A stretch of 64,000 nt of DNA, from the NCBI RefSeq assembly GCF_036997615.1, contig NZ_JAWLQA010000015.1; one strand, 5' to 3'. Origin of the DNA: Brachyspira sp949287565. Its GTDB lineage: Bacteria > Spirochaetota > Brachyspiria > Brachyspirales > Brachyspiraceae. The position numbers and the translations under genes were made by a program. Shown one piece after another: positions 16,471 through 25,613 of this stretch. Numbering within the stretch: position 1 is the first letter of the stretch; each line of letters starts with the position of its first letter. The notes below the pieces were generated by a model. It worked only from the letters and a program-made list of their open reading frames with translations. It had not been told where the DNA came from and searched no databases.

Positions 16471-17529
16471 ATGCCTAAAATAAGTGTAATTATACCTGTT
16501 TACAATGTTGAAAAATACATAGTGAAGTGTTTAAATAGTATATCGAATCAAACTTTTACTGATATAGAAATAATTTGTATTGATGATTGCAGTACAGATA
16601 ATAGTTATAATTTGATAGAAGAATATCAGAAAAAAGATAATAGAATTATACTAATAAAAAATCAAATTAATAAAGGAGCTTCATATTCAAGAAATATAGG
16701 TATAAAAAAATCAACTTCAGATTATATTACTTTTATTGATAGTGATGATTATGTAAATCTTGAGTATTTGGAATGTTTATATTCCCCAATTTATAAAAAT
16801 AAATATGATATAGTTTTTACTTCTACTTTTAAAAATACAACTATAGATGATGATGTATTAGAAAATTATGATAAATCTTTTGGAGAATATAATTTTGATA
16901 AACAAGAATTTATAGATACAATTAGAAGATTTGCAGCAAGTAAATTTCAATCACTTTGTTATAGTGTATGTAAATTATATAATAGAGATTTCATTATCAA
17001 AAATAATATATATTTCTCTGAAAAAATAGTTTTTTGTGAAGATTTACATTTTTTTATAAAAACTATAACATATAATCCATCTTTTTATAATAATAACAAT
17101 GCAATATATTATTACAGAATCAGAGAAGGACAAACTGTAAGAACACTAGATACAGAAAGAAGAACATTAGACCATATTTATGTTTATAAAGATTTACTAA
17201 AATATATTAATGAAACTGAATTTTCTAATTCATTACTTACATACATTTTCAACAATATATATGAAGATTGTAAAGGTGATTTTAGAAATAAAAATAATTT
17301 TTTGTATCTAAAATCACATATTATTATGAATTTTAAAGATGATATATCAAATCAAATAAAAAATTTATTTTTAAAAAAAATATGCTTATCTATTTATTGT
17401 AATGATGAAGAAAATGGATTTAAAAAATATAAATCATATAATTATATATTAAATAATATACGCAAATGTATAACATCTTTTGTTTTAACTTATCTAAGAA
17501 AGCATGATATAATACCTAGAATATATTAA
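16471..17529 (+). CDS. Family 2 glycosyltransferase
   Basis: A 352-residue cytoplasmic or membrane-associated glycosyltransferase with a GT-A fold at the amino end: MPKISVIIPVYNVEKYI, CLNSISNQTF, EIICIDDCSTDNS, and the metal-binding FIDSDDYV around residues 90-97. The carboxy-terminal 200 residues are less conserved, rich in Asn, Tyr and Ile. It probably transfers a sugar to a surface glycan or lipooligosaccharide precursor; donor and acceptor are unknown. It is isolated from other sugar genes and flanked by two near-identical promoter sequences, which together with the even stronger A+T bias suggests it was inserted upstream of metG. There is no clear terminator before the metG promoter. Confidence 0.85.
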   Translation: MPKISVIIPVYNVEKYIVKCLNSISNQTFTDIEIICIDDCSTDNSYNLIEEYQKKDNRIILIKNQINKGASYSRNIGIKKSTSDYITFIDSDDYVNLEYLECLYSPIYKNKYDIVFTSTFKNTTIDDDVLENYDKSFGEYNFDKQEFIDTIRRFAASKFQSLCYSVCKLYNRDFIIKNNIYFSEKIVFCEDLHFFIKTITYNPSFYNNNNAIYYYRIREGQTVRTLDTERRTLDHIYVYKDLLKYINETEFSNSLLTYIFNNIYEDCKGDFRNKNNFLYLKSHIIMNFKDDISNQIKNLFLKKICLSIYCNDEENGFKKYKSYNYILNNIRKCITSFVLTYLRKHDIIPRIY

Positions 17530-17617
17530 ATATAGTCGTTAAAGTATTTTACATATTTTCTGTATATTAATTGTTGTAACAAGATAAAATTAATAAATAA
17601 TTCAATATTAAAATAGC

Positions 17618-17646
17618 TTTACAAAAATGGCTAATTTTAGTATAAT
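17618..17646 (+). promoter_or_regulatory. Sigma-70-type promoter of metG
   Basis: TTTACA and TATAAT are spaced by 17 bases, with spacer AAAATGGCTAATTTTAG almost identical to the one at 16420-16436. It lies 48 bp before the metG ATG, which has a GGAGG ribosome-binding site. Confidence 0.75.
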
Positions 17647-17694
17647 GATTCTGTTTTTAAATATAATTTTTTCATAACTAATGGAGGCATACAG

Positions 17695-19650
17695 ATGACA
17701 GATAAAAAGTTTTATATTACAACTCCAATATATTATCCTTCAGATTATCTTCATATAGGACATTGCTATTGTACTATAGCTACTGATACTATGGCTAGAT
17801 ACAAAAAAATAATGGGATATGATGTTTATTTTCTAACTGGTACTGATGAGCATGGAGAGAAGATAGCAAGAAAGGCAGAAGCTGCAGGTACTACTCCAAA
17901 GGCTTATGTTGATAATATTGTTAATGCTACCAAAGAGTTATGGAAAAGACTTCATATTGATTATAGTCATTATATAAGAACTACTGATGATTATCATGAA
18001 AGAAGAGTACAGAAAATATTTAAAATTCTTTATGATAAAGGATATATTTATAAGGGTTCATATAAAGGTCTTTACTGTGTAAGCGATGAGGCATTCTTTA
18101 CAGAAAGTCAGGTAGTAAAAAAAGATGATGGAAAATGCTACTGCCCGGATTGTGAAAAAGAATTAGAATATAAAGAAGAGGAATGCTATTATCTTAAACT
18201 TTCAGAATACGGACAATGGTTAATAGATTATTATAATGAACATCCAGAGTTTTTAGAGCCTAAAGAAAGACAAAATGAAATGCTTAAAAATTTCCTGCTT
18301 CCGGGCTTGGAGAATTTAGCAGTTAGCCGTAAGGGTTTGCAATGGGGTATACCTTGTCCTGTTGACAGCGAGCATAGTATATATGTATGGATTGATGCTT
18401 TAGCTAATTATATTACAGCTTTAGGATATCCTGAAGAGGGACAAGATGAATTATATAAAAAATATTGGCCTGCAGATGTACATTTTGTAGGAAAGGAAAT
18501 TGTCCGTTTTCATGCTATCATATGGCCTATAATGCTTAAAATGCTTGATATACCTCTCCCTAAAAAAGTATTCGGTCATGGCTGGGTGCTTTTTGATGAT
18601 GGAAAAAAGATGAGTAAGAGCAGAGGAAATGTAGTTGATCCCAATACTTTAATTGATAAATACGGAGTTGATTCTTTAAGATATTTTCTTATGAGAGAGA
18701 TTAATTTCGGTTCTGACGGTTATTATTCTCAAGAACTTTTCTTAAAGAGAATAAACAGCGACTTAGCTAATGATTACGGCAATTTATGGCATAGAATAAC
18801 TACTATGCTTGGAAAATATTTTGACGGTGTACTTCCTAATGAATCAGAGAGCGTTTACGGAGATAGAGAAAAAGAGCTTAAAAAAATGGTTCTTACTCTT
18901 GATGCTAATGTTGAATCTGCTTTGGATAGTTTCAAATTTCATGAGGCATTGGCTCATATTTGGGAAGTAATTAGAACTACTAATAAATATGTTGAAGAGA
19001 GTGCTCCTTGGAATTTAGCTAAAGATGAAACTAAAAAAGATCATTTAGCTAATGTAATGTATATTTCTTTCCAAGTGTACTATATAGTAACTGCATATTT
19101 ACAAATATTCTTTATTGAAACACCTAAAAAAGTATTTAATAGATTAGGACTTGGCGACAGTGTTCCTTTGGATACTGCTAAGCAATGGGGTTCTTTAAAG
19201 GCTGGAATAAAAATTGAAAAAGGGGATCCTTTATTCAATAGATATGATATAGAAAAAGAAATAGGTGCTTCTGCTGAAGAGAATAAAAAGCAGGTTAATC
19301 CTCCTAAAGAAGATAAGCATAAGCCTAATATAGAAAAAGAAGATTTTGATAAATTAGAATTATTAACTGCTAAAATATTAGTTGCTGAAAAAGTAGAAAA
19401 TGCTGATAAACTTCTTAAATTTGTACTCGATATTGGCGGAGGAGAACAGAGGGTTGTTGTTTCTTCTATAGCTGAATATTATAAGCCTGAAGAGATGGTT
19501 GGTAAAACAGTACTTTATTTAGCTAATTTAAAGCCTAAAAAATTCAGAGGCGTTACTTCTCATGGTATGCTTCTTTTGGCTGATAATGGTGAAACTCTTT
19601 CTCTTATGACTACAGAAAAAGGTTTCGATGCAGGCTGTGCTGTTAATTAA
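17695..19650 (+). CDS. metG: Methionyl-tRNA synthetase
   Basis: A 651-residue class I aminoacyl-tRNA synthetase that charges tRNA-Met. The HIGH motif is at residues 20-23 (YLHIGHCYC) and KMSKS at 305-309 (DDGKKMSKSRGN). A zinc-binding knuckle region (DGKCYCPDCEKEL) lies between them. The carboxy-terminal 100 residues form a Trbp111/EMAP-like tRNA-binding domain (starting near KLELLTAKILVAEKVENADK), joined by a charged linker around residues 535-560. Length and domain order match bacterial enzymes with the appended dimerisation domain. It is followed 36 bp later by ftsQ in the same direction. Confidence 0.96.
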   Translation: MTDKKFYITTPIYYPSDYLHIGHCYCTIATDTMARYKKIMGYDVYFLTGTDEHGEKIARKAEAAGTTPKAYVDNIVNATKELWKRLHIDYSHYIRTTDDYHERRVQKIFKILYDKGYIYKGSYKGLYCVSDEAFFTESQVVKKDDGKCYCPDCEKELEYKEEECYYLKLSEYGQWLIDYYNEHPEFLEPKERQNEMLKNFLLPGLENLAVSRKGLQWGIPCPVDSEHSIYVWIDALANYITALGYPEEGQDELYKKYWPADVHFVGKEIVRFHAIIWPIMLKMLDIPLPKKVFGHGWVLFDDGKKMSKSRGNVVDPNTLIDKYGVDSLRYFLMREINFGSDGYYSQELFLKRINSDLANDYGNLWHRITTMLGKYFDGVLPNESESVYGDREKELKKMVLTLDANVESALDSFKFHEALAHIWEVIRTTNKYVEESAPWNLAKDETKKDHLANVMYISFQVYYIVTAYLQIFFIETPKKVFNRLGLGDSVPLDTAKQWGSLKAGIKIEKGDPLFNRYDIEKEIGASAEENKKQVNPPKEDKHKPNIEKEDFDKLELLTAKILVAEKVENADKLLKFVLDIGGGEQRVVVSSIAEYYKPEEMVGKTVLYLANLKPKKFRGVTSHGMLLLADNGETLSLMTTEKGFDAGCAVN

Positions 19651-19686
19651 TAATTTATAATCAAACTTTAAAAAGCTGATATTATA

Positions 19687-20451
19687 ATGAAAGATTTTAA
19701 AGATAATAAACTTAGAAAAAAGCTTAAAAAAAATAAACTTAGCGATAAGCAGAAGAGTATAATAAAAAAAATAATTATCTTTTTAGTTTTGGCTGTTATA
19801 ATATTATGTATGGTTGTTATTATAAATAAAGCTAGAATATTAAGAGTGGAAATACGGGGATTAGAAGTTTTAAATGCTATAGATATAATGGAAGAAGCCG
19901 GATTATCAAAGTATAATAACATAAGCATGTTTAATATACCTAAAAAAGAGATAAAGTCTGATATAGAAAATAATCCAAGACTTCAGGTAGAAAGCATAAA
20001 AACTTCTTTTCCTGATTTGCTTATTATAAATGTAATAGAAAGAGGCACTTTATTTTTATTAGAGTCGAGCAGCGGAATATATGAAATTACAGATGACGGC
20101 TATATTATAAAAGATAATATTATTCACAATTATGATGTGCCTTATATAACAGGATTAACCATCAATCCTACAAATAAAATGATAGAAAATGATTATTATA
20201 AATATCTTTCATCAGTTATATATGATTTAAAAACTAATCATAATGAAATATACAATCTTATATCAGAAATCAATGCTTATGGAGATGATTTGATACTTTA
20301 TCCTAGAGGCTATCAGGTACAAGTGATATTAGAAAAGTATGTAAAAACTGAGAAGTTTGTGGATTTAGCTGCTATATTAAAGACATTGCAGAATCAGGAA
20401 AATCAAACTCACAGAATAGATTTCAGATTCAAAGAAGCTATAGTTAATTGA
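19687..20451 (+). CDS. ftsQ: FtsQ/DivIB-type cell division protein
   Basis: A 254-residue bitopic membrane protein: a basic cytoplasmic tail (residues 1-24, Lys-rich), one transmembrane helix (about 25-46), then a POTRA-like domain (ARILRVEIRGLEVLNAIDIM onward) and an FtsQ domain with FPDLLIINVIERGTLFLLES. It is expected in the division complex with FtsB and FtsL. The usual murC-ddl-ftsA-ftsZ neighbours are absent; it follows metG. The last codons (AIVN, stop) and the following ~80 bp are duplicated just downstream. Similarity is clear in layout but weak in sequence, as usual for this family. Confidence 0.8.
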   Translation: MKDFKDNKLRKKLKKNKLSDKQKSIIKKIIIFLVLAVIILCMVVIINKARILRVEIRGLEVLNAIDIMEEAGLSKYNNISMFNIPKKEIKSDIENNPRLQVESIKTSFPDLLIINVIERGTLFLLESSSGIYEITDDGYIIKDNIIHNYDVPYITGLTINPTNKMIENDYYKYLSSVIYDLKTNHNEIYNLISEINAYGDDLILYPRGYQVQVILEKYVKTEKFVDLAAILKTLQNQENQTHRIDFRFKEAIVN

Positions 20452-20657
20452 TTGATATTCTTTTCTATATTTGTTTATATTAGATATAATTAATAAAAAT
20501 TGCGGAGCATATTTATACTTTAGTATAAATATATTTTTGGCGCAGCAATTTTTATTTATAATAAAAGCTATGGTTAATTGATTGATATTCTTTTCTATAT
20601 TTGTTTATATTAGATATAATTAATAAAAATTGCATAGCATATTTATACTTTAGTATA
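20435..20657. repeat. Tandem duplication of the ftsQ 3' end and downstream DNA
   Basis: 20435-20527 (the end of ftsQ plus 76 bp) recurs at 20565-20657 with an offset of 130 bp and about four mismatches, including GCTATAGTTAATTGA versus GCTATGGTTAATTGA. The second copy runs directly into the terminal inverted repeat of the element at 20658. Confidence 0.88.
20493..20555 (+). terminator. Long hairpin after ftsQ, probable terminator
   Basis: The outer stem ATAAAAATTGC (20493-20503) pairs with GCAATTTTTAT (20545-20555), and an inner stem ATATTTATACT pairs with AGTATAAATAT. The outer arm ends in a T-run. It begins 42 bp past the ftsQ stop codon. Confidence 0.6.
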
Positions 20658-20992
20658 TACCTAAACAACTATACTTTGTCAAAAAATAAACTTATATTTT
20701 GTTTTTAATATCTGGGGCTTTGCCCCCGCTGTGCGTGCCGACGAAGTCCACCTACGGTGTCGGCAGGCGAGAACCTATATCCTCGACAGGCTCGGATACG
20801 CTTCGCGAAAGCCTGCATTTATTGTCTAAATTTAGGTTATGTCATATATTTAATAAGTATATATTTAATATAAAGTTCTAGTAATTGCGTTTTTCGCGTA
20901 GCGTATCCGAAGGATAAAAACTTTTTTGTGCGGCAAAAAAGTAGATAATACATCTTGAAAATATCAAAATTGACAAAGTATATTTATTGAAT
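20658..20992. mobile_element. Non-coding element with terminal inverted repeats, second copy
   Basis: The left end 20658-20682 is identical to the left end of the element at 13782. The right end (TTGACAAAGTATATTTATTG from 20970) is degenerate. The 48 bp at 20727-20774 are the exact inverse of 13897-13944. It also carries TGGGGCTTTGCCCCC and TACGCTTCGCG. The right boundary is approximate. The sequence beyond it to 21073 is AT-rich with no recognised feature. Confidence 0.68.
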
Positions 20993-21073
20993 GTAGTTTA
21001 ATAATATTTGTATTTGAGTATAAATATATTTTTAGTTAAACAATTTTGATTTATATAAATTTAATTACATTTG

Positions 21074-21180
21074 CCCGCCCTTTATATTTATAGTTTTAAT
21101 CTGCAATATTAACTTTAAATTTTTTTACTGCCAAATTAGATTTTTTAGCACCCGCCCAAGCTTTTTTAAATTTGTTAATC
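21074..21180. repeat. Truncated CCCGCCC-family inverted-repeat element
   Basis: CCCGCCCTTTATATTTATAG followed by TTAGCACCCGCCCAAGC matches the left third of the 310-bp element at 7377-7686. The right half is missing. It lies 50 bp past the end of the MATE transporter gene. Confidence 0.65.
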
Positions 21181-21230
21181 TTATGTAGCATGTAATCTTT
21201 ATTATATTTGAATTAACATGCATATGATTT

Positions 21231-22511
21231 TTAATGAAGTTTATTATAATTAATTTTTTTTATAAACATATAAAAATATATTAACCCAATCAAAGCCGGT
21301 ACAATGCTTGATAATGCCATAGCAATGTATATTCCTAAATAGCCCATATAGATTTCTAATATCTTGGATATTAGAACTTTAAATATTATGGAATCTATAA
21401 ATGAATTGATGAAGGCTAAATATGATTTTTGAATGCCTATTAAAAAACTATCTAATACATACATCAAAGCATAAGTAAGACAATTGAATGAAGCACATAC
21501 TTGAAGATAAAATATTATATCATTAATAACTTTTTCATCTCCGCTGTAGAAAATGCTGATTATATTTTTAACGAATAAATGTATAAATATCACAGCTGTA
21601 ACTGTAGCGGCAATGTTTAAGAATATAGCAAATTTAACTGTGCTTTTTATTTTTATATAATCTTTTTCTCCTGTACTCTTTGAAACAATTATACTTAAAG
21701 CTTCTCCTATAGACCAAGAAATCATACCTATAAAAGTATTTATTTTTAAGCCTATTGTAAATCCTGCAAGAGCATCATATTTATTCATCATTATATTAAC
21801 AAAAAAATATGATATATTTATTATCAGCATTTGAAATATGCAAGGCAGAGAAATAAATATTAATTCCTTTATTATTTTGATTTTGAAATTAAAAGTTAAT
21901 AATTTTCTTGTATAATATAAAGATAATAAAAATGAAACAGCCTGAGATATTACAGTAGCCAATGCTGCACCTTTTACAGATAATTTTAATATATAACAAA
22001 ATAAAAAGTTTAATAAAAAATTAACTAATGCAGCTATTATAATAAAATATAATGAGGCTTTTTCTCTTCCGCTTGATTTGATTACAGAAGATAAAGAAGA
22101 ATATAGAAATATAAAGAATGTTCCTGAAAAAATTATTTTTATATAATCATTAGCATATTTAAATGATTCTTTAGGTATATTCATAAATGATAATATATGC
22201 CTTGAAAATATTAATCCTATTATAGAAATTATTAAAGCTAATGATGAAGATAAAAATAATAAACTCCCTATAGATTGTTTGTATTTTATATTATTATTAG
22301 CACCTTTATATTTTGATATTATGACAGAACCGCCTATTGATAAGCCTAAAGATACAGATGTAATTATAAACATTATAGAAGCACAGTTTCCTAATGCTAT
22401 AACTCCATTATCACCAACTAAATGTGAAATAAATATTATATCTATAATGCTATAGAGATATTGCAATATATTTGAAATGAATAAAATAAATGAAAATTTT
22501 ATTAAATACAT
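21231..22511 (-). CDS. MATE-family efflux transporter
   Basis: A 426-residue membrane protein with about twelve hydrophobic segments and the MATE layout: LIKFSFILFISNILQYLYSI, then IDIIFISHLVGDNGVIALG and a second-half counterpart. I chose the ATG at 22511 because AAAGGAA precedes it by about 8 bases. The upstream ATG at 22547 would add 12 residues and has no ribosome-binding site. MATE proteins exchange cations for drugs or metabolites; the substrate is unknown. A separate MATE gene lies at 48137 but is much longer and not a close relative. Confidence 0.85.
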   Translation of the reverse strand: MYLIKFSFILFISNILQYLYSIIDIIFISHLVGDNGVIALGNCASIMFIITSVSLGLSIGGSVIISKYKGANNNIKYKQSIGSLLFLSSSLALIISIIGLIFSRHILSFMNIPKESFKYANDYIKIIFSGTFFIFLYSSLSSVIKSSGREKASLYFIIIAALVNFLLNFLFCYILKLSVKGAALATVISQAVSFLLSLYYTRKLLTFNFKIKIIKELIFISLPCIFQMLIINISYFFVNIMMNKYDALAGFTIGLKINTFIGMISWSIGEALSIIVSKSTGEKDYIKIKSTVKFAIFLNIAATVTAVIFIHLFVKNIISIFYSGDEKVINDIIFYLQVCASFNCLTYALMYVLDSFLIGIQKSYLAFINSFIDSIIFKVLISKILEIYMGYLGIYIAMALSSIVPALIGLIYFYMFIKKINYNKLH

Positions 22512-22718
22512 GAAACTTTCCTTTGAATCGAATAAAACAAAAAACATATTAAAAATTTTATAATTTTTAATAACTATAAAGAACTATAGCATACTGTTTT
22601 TTAGCATGCTCCAAACAATAAAATGATTAAATATTGCTGGAGCTTAATTCAATAACAAGTTTCATATATGTCTATTATATTAAAAAGTATTTTGCTGTCA
22701 ATGTTTTTTATTTATAAA

Positions 22719-22749
22719 AAGAGGATAGTATTAAATATACTATCCTCTT
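22719..22749 (-). terminator. Terminator of fabH
   Basis: A 12-bp perfect stem, AAGAGGATAGTA with TACTATCCTCTT, has a loop of 7 and a TTTTT run on the minus strand. It starts 41 bp past the fabH stop codon. Confidence 0.85.
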
Positions 22750-22789
22750 ATCATTAAAAACTATTAAATTATTAATCAAAGCCTTATAA

Positions 22790-23758
22790 TTACCAAATCA
22801 TTAAAGTAGAACCCCAAGTAAATCCGCCTCCGAATCCTGTAAGAAGAACTAAATCGCCGTCATTAATTTTATTATTATCTAAGGCATCAGTTAAAGCTAA
22901 ACCTATACTTGTTGAAGAGCAGTTTCCAAATTTATTTAATACAACACTTACTTTTTCCATAGGAAGACCTATTCTTTTAGCTACAGCCTGCATTATTCTT
23001 AAATTAGCTTGATGCGGTACAAAGTATTTAACATCGCTTAATTGTTTTCCTGAAGTTTCTAAAACTTTATCTATACTATTAGAAAATTCTGTAACGGCTC
23101 TTTTAAAAGTTTCAGATCCATCCATATGTATTTTGAACTCAGGAGCTTCTAAATCATCTGCTCTTATAGGACAAACACTTCCTCCATTAAGCACAATACT
23201 CATATCAGGCTCGCTTTGCATATGCATTCCTATTATTCCTTTGCCGTCATTTCTTGCAGTTATTAATGAAGCAGTAGCAGCATCGCCGAATAAAATAGCA
23301 GTTCCTCTGTCTTTCCAGTTAATATCTTTAGTAAGTTTTTCACTACAAACTATAAGTACATTTTTACATTGTCCGCTTTCTATTAATGAAGTAGCAGTGT
23401 TTAATGCATATATATATCCAGAGCATGCTGCAGATAAATCTAAAGCAAAGCAGTGTTTTAATCCTAATGTTTTTTGTAATTGTCCTGCCATAGAAGGAAA
23501 TATATAATCTTTAGTTACAGTAGGTACTAATATTGTATCAACTTCTTTTAAATCTACGCCTTTTTTCTCCAAGTTTCTAACAGCATTCAAACCCATTTCA
23601 AAAATAGTTTCATCTGCTCTAGCCATATGTCTTGTTTCTATTCCTGTACGAGTGATTATCCATTCATTGTTAGTGTCTAATATACTTTCAAAATATTTAT
23701 TGTCCAATATTCTTTCTGGCACATAATAAGCTATGTTTTTTATATATGCTCTTTCCAT
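22790..23758 (-). CDS. fabH: Beta-ketoacyl-ACP synthase III
   Basis: A 322-residue thiolase-fold condensing enzyme that starts fatty acid synthesis by joining acetyl-CoA and malonyl-ACP. The catalytic triad is intact: Cys112 in LDLSAACSGYIYALN, His249 in FVPHQANLRI and Asn279 in NKFGNCSSTSIG. The terminal glycine-rich GFGGGFTWGST segment is also present. Length is standard. It is monocistronic, not in a fab cluster, with a GGAG ribosome-binding site and a strong terminator. Confidence 0.95.
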   Translation of the reverse strand: MERAYIKNIAYYVPERILDNKYFESILDTNNEWIITRTGIETRHMARADETIFEMGLNAVRNLEKKGVDLKEVDTILVPTVTKDYIFPSMAGQLQKTLGLKHCFALDLSAACSGYIYALNTATSLIESGQCKNVLIVCSEKLTKDINWKDRGTAILFGDAATASLITARNDGKGIIGMHMQSEPDMSIVLNGGSVCPIRADDLEAPEFKIHMDGSETFKRAVTEFSNSIDKVLETSGKQLSDVKYFVPHQANLRIMQAVAKRIGLPMEKVSVVLNKFGNCSSTSIGLALTDALDNNKINDGDLVLLTGFGGGFTWGSTLMIW

Positions 23759-23958
23759 ACTTTTCTCCGTTATTATGTAATGTACTTAAGATAGAATTCT
23801 TATTGTAAAAGTTTAAGTAAAAATATAAAAAAAGATATAGCTAATAATAACTATTTTTTTTAATTTAGTTATAGTAATAGTAATTATTTATGATATTTTT
23901 ATATGAAATTATGATAAAACAGTGATTATATGTATTAAATAAAGAGATAATATATAAA

Positions 23959-23994
23959 AAAATTGTGGGCATCTATAAGACACTCACAATTTTA
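23959..23994 (-). terminator. Terminator of the DUF4026/DUF2314-like gene
   Basis: On the minus strand AAAATTGTG pairs with CACAATTTT across a larger loop and is followed by a T-run, 25 bp past the stop codon. Confidence 0.65.
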
Positions 23995-24018
23995 TAATTA
24001 GATTAAAAATTTTCAAAA

Positions 24019-25512
24019 TTATTCTTCTTGAAATAATAAATATATATTTCTTGAATTATAGTTATTTTCTTCCGTATATATTTCCCAATCAGTAAGCCTT
24101 TCTATGCTATGCATTCCTCTGTCGCCTTCATGCATACCTAAATCTTTATAAGGTTCATTTATTAAAGTAGCATCAAAATATCCGTCATTAGTAAAGTCAT
24201 GAACATCAAACCATAAATGCTCTAAATCATTAGGATTTTCTTCTGTTTCACCGTATCCTAATTTTACTAAGAAAGAAGTTTTGTCATCGCCTTTATTTTT
24301 ATTTAATAATTCTAGGAAATATTCCAATTTTTCAAAAGCAGCCTCTCTCATAAGAGAAGTTTCAAAATAGCTCATCATAAACATAGGGTTATCTGTAAGC
24401 TCATTTTTATAATAGTCAAGAGAATGATAATTGCCATCAGCATCTACAGCAAGTAAAATTCCTGAAGGTGTATTATGTACTCCGTCATTTCTATCTTTTG
24501 CACTTCCTGTAACATCATCAGCAATATTTAGTTTCTTCAAAGCCTCCTGCCAAGGGAACCAGCATACATAAGTATTATATGCAGGATTAAATTTGAATCC
24601 GGCTTCAGGAACTCCTCTTTCTATAAACATTTTTGCACAAGTATTAAGCAATGCCCCATAAGCAGCATTTGAATCTTCAACTCCAACTATCTCTAATTCT
24701 ATAGAACCGACTCTGTAAAGTCCATGAGTATGGAACCAGTATTCAACTTTGTTAGGGTCTTTATCATCATCATAAACAGCATGTATAGTGTATAGATAAT
24801 CCAAAGAAGGTGGCAAAGCGAAAGTTGATGTATAAGAAAGCCAATCTCCGGAATGTGCTGTATAACAGGACATATCTAAAAATATAGAACATTCAGGAAC
24901 TAAACTGTCCAATAATTTTAATTGTCTTTGATAATCAGTAAGCGGATGATTATCAAATATTGTAGATACATGTACAGCATATTTACATTGACATGCTTCT
25001 TTATAATCATCTTCTCTTACAGTGTTTACAGAAAATATTTCAGGAACATTTTCAGTAACGCTTGAAGCATCAACTAAAGCTACATAAAAACTAAGCTCAT
25101 CATTATTTTCTTCATCGTCATGATTATGCCCGCAACCGCAGGAATGCTCTTCGTCATCTTGGCAACATCCGCCTTCATCATGTCCGCATCCGCAGGAATG
25201 TTCATCATCATCTTGACAGCATCCGCCTTCATCATGTCCGCATCCGCAGGAATGTTCATCTTCATCCATAACCATAGGTAAATACTGAAGTTTAATAGAT
25301 GCTTCCCATTTAGATTTATCTCTTATAAATTTAGATTCTTCTATTTCATTGAATTCTAATACCATATATTCATCTGATTGTGATAATATATCTCTGAATT
25401 CTTCAATTGTCATATTATGATCATATTCTTTAGTAAATACAGCAGCCATCCATGATTCTAATCTTTGCTCTCCGCTTGAAAATACATTATATAACTTTTC
25501 ATTATAATCCAT
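24019..25512 (-). CDS. DUF4026/DUF2314-like protein with Cys/His repeat insert
   Basis: A 497-residue soluble protein with no signal peptide. The main body (about residues 140-400) resembles DUF4026. The carboxy end (FLVKLGYGETEENPNDLEHL through GDRGMHSIERLTDWEIY) resembles DUF2314. Between residues 83 and 135 is a low-complexity insert made of a 17-residue unit, DEHSCGCGHDEGGCCQD, present twice in full and once in part, ending in GHNHDDEE. It contains fourteen cysteines plus histidines and acids, so metal binding is likely but unproven. At DNA level the units are nearly identical, indicating recent tandem duplication. No known function for either domain. Confidence 0.72.
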   Translation of the reverse strand: MDYNEKLYNVFSSGEQRLESWMAAVFTKEYDHNMTIEEFRDILSQSDEYMVLEFNEIEESKFIRDKSKWEASIKLQYLPMVMDEDEHSCGCGHDEGGCCQDDDEHSCGCGHDEGGCCQDDEEHSCGCGHNHDDEENNDELSFYVALVDASSVTENVPEIFSVNTVREDDYKEACQCKYAVHVSTIFDNHPLTDYQRQLKLLDSLVPECSIFLDMSCYTAHSGDWLSYTSTFALPPSLDYLYTIHAVYDDDKDPNKVEYWFHTHGLYRVGSIELEIVGVEDSNAAYGALLNTCAKMFIERGVPEAGFKFNPAYNTYVCWFPWQEALKKLNIADDVTGSAKDRNDGVHNTPSGILLAVDADGNYHSLDYYKNELTDNPMFMMSYFETSLMREAAFEKLEYFLELLNKNKGDDKTSFLVKLGYGETEENPNDLEHLWFDVHDFTNDGYFDATLINEPYKDLGMHEGDRGMHSIERLTDWEIYTEENNYNSRNIYLLFQEE

Positions 25513-25613
25513 TATTTTTACCTCTATTATTATATATATTATTAATTTTGTATTATAAGATTAAAAAGCTTCTTTAGTATAGTGTAATTTATATTTTTTT
25601 CAACTTCTTTAAG

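Noticed and set aside
20699..20881. 60-codon ORF in the element at 20658
   Set aside because: It overlaps the inverted copy of the same GC-rich core and has no recognisable start signal.
22512..22547. Upstream ATG of the MATE gene
   Set aside because: There is no ribosome-binding site before it, whereas the ATG at 22511 has AAAGGAA at good spacing.
25080..25265. Overlapping minus-strand ORF in the Cys-rich repeat region
   Set aside because: It is the alternative frame of the repetitive Cys/His insert; low complexity of the repeat keeps it open.
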